NCBI GenBank assembly: GCA_947454665.1
Contig: CANGMU010000155.1
Coordinates: 1 to 5,798 of the forward strand
Direction: 5' to 3'
Origin: Pseudomonadota bacterium
GTDB lineage: Bacteria; Pseudomonadota; Gammaproteobacteria; Steroidobacterales; Steroidobacteraceae
Length of the DNA: 5,798 nucleotides
Under the pieces are notes generated by a model, which had not been told where the DNA came from, did not search any database, and was given only the letters and a program-made list of their open reading frames with translations. The translations under genes and the position numbers were made by a program. Numbering within the stretch: the first letter of the stretch is position 1; every line of letters begins with the position of its first letter. Positions 5,788 through 5,798 of this stretch are shown in pieces.

Positions 5788-5798
5788 ATGAACCCAGA
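5788..5798 (+). CDS. Start of the next gene, truncated by the window edge
   Basis: An ATG at 5788 lies 13 nt after the glnD stop codon, with GGAA (5779-5782) 5 nt upstream as a modest ribosome binding site. Only Met-Asn-Pro and two further bases are visible, so the product cannot be identified from sequence. In many gammaproteobacteria glnD is followed by a lysine/diaminopimelate gene (dapC in pseudomonads, dapD in enterics), so one of these is a plausible guess from context alone. The tight spacing suggests the same operon as map-glnD. Confidence 0.45.

Noticed and set aside
3357..5789. 810-codon open frame on the minus strand, opposite glnD
   Set aside because: glnD on the other strand has every catalytic motif intact. 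Long antisense frames are common in GC-rich genes. The translation has no family motif I recognise, and there is no ribosome binding site context to support it.

Overview
The window is a compact, GC-rich block of bacterial housekeeping genes arranged as two divergent transcription units. Protein sequences and gene order (pyrH, tsf and rpsB on the minus strand; map and glnD on the plus strand) match the Gammaproteobacteria, where rpsB-tsf-pyrH and map-glnD are back to back. A betaproteobacterium is not excluded, and I cannot name a genus. I see no mobile element, CRISPR array, tRNA, rRNA or sign of transfer.

Minus strand, read right to left. An extended -10 promoter at 2235-2263 should start a transcript near 2229 with a leader of about 135 nt. 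The leader can fold into an H-type pseudoknot, which fits a ribosomal protein S2 autoregulatory site. rpsB (S2) follows with an unusual Ala/Pro/Arg-rich C-terminal tail of about 85 residues. Its stop overlaps the tsf (EF-Ts) start as TGATG. tsf ends at a strong intrinsic terminator that lies directly against the ribosome binding site of pyrH (UMP kinase), of which only the first 48 codons are inside the window.

Plus strand, read left to right. A weak candidate promoter overlaps the rpsB promoter. It is followed by a C/T-rich leader with a perfect mirror repeat, then map (type I methionine aminopeptidase), and 2 nt later glnD (PII uridylyltransferase / uridylyl-removing enzyme). Another gene starts 13 nt after glnD and is cut off after three codons.

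The genes serve translation (S2, EF-Ts, N-terminal Met removal), pyrimidine nucleotide supply (PyrH) and nitrogen sensing (GlnD). There is no obviously new gene system here. The points worth a second look are the structured rpsB leader, the S2 tail that fills the usual rpsB-tsf spacer, the overlapping divergent promoters, and the terminator abutting pyrH.
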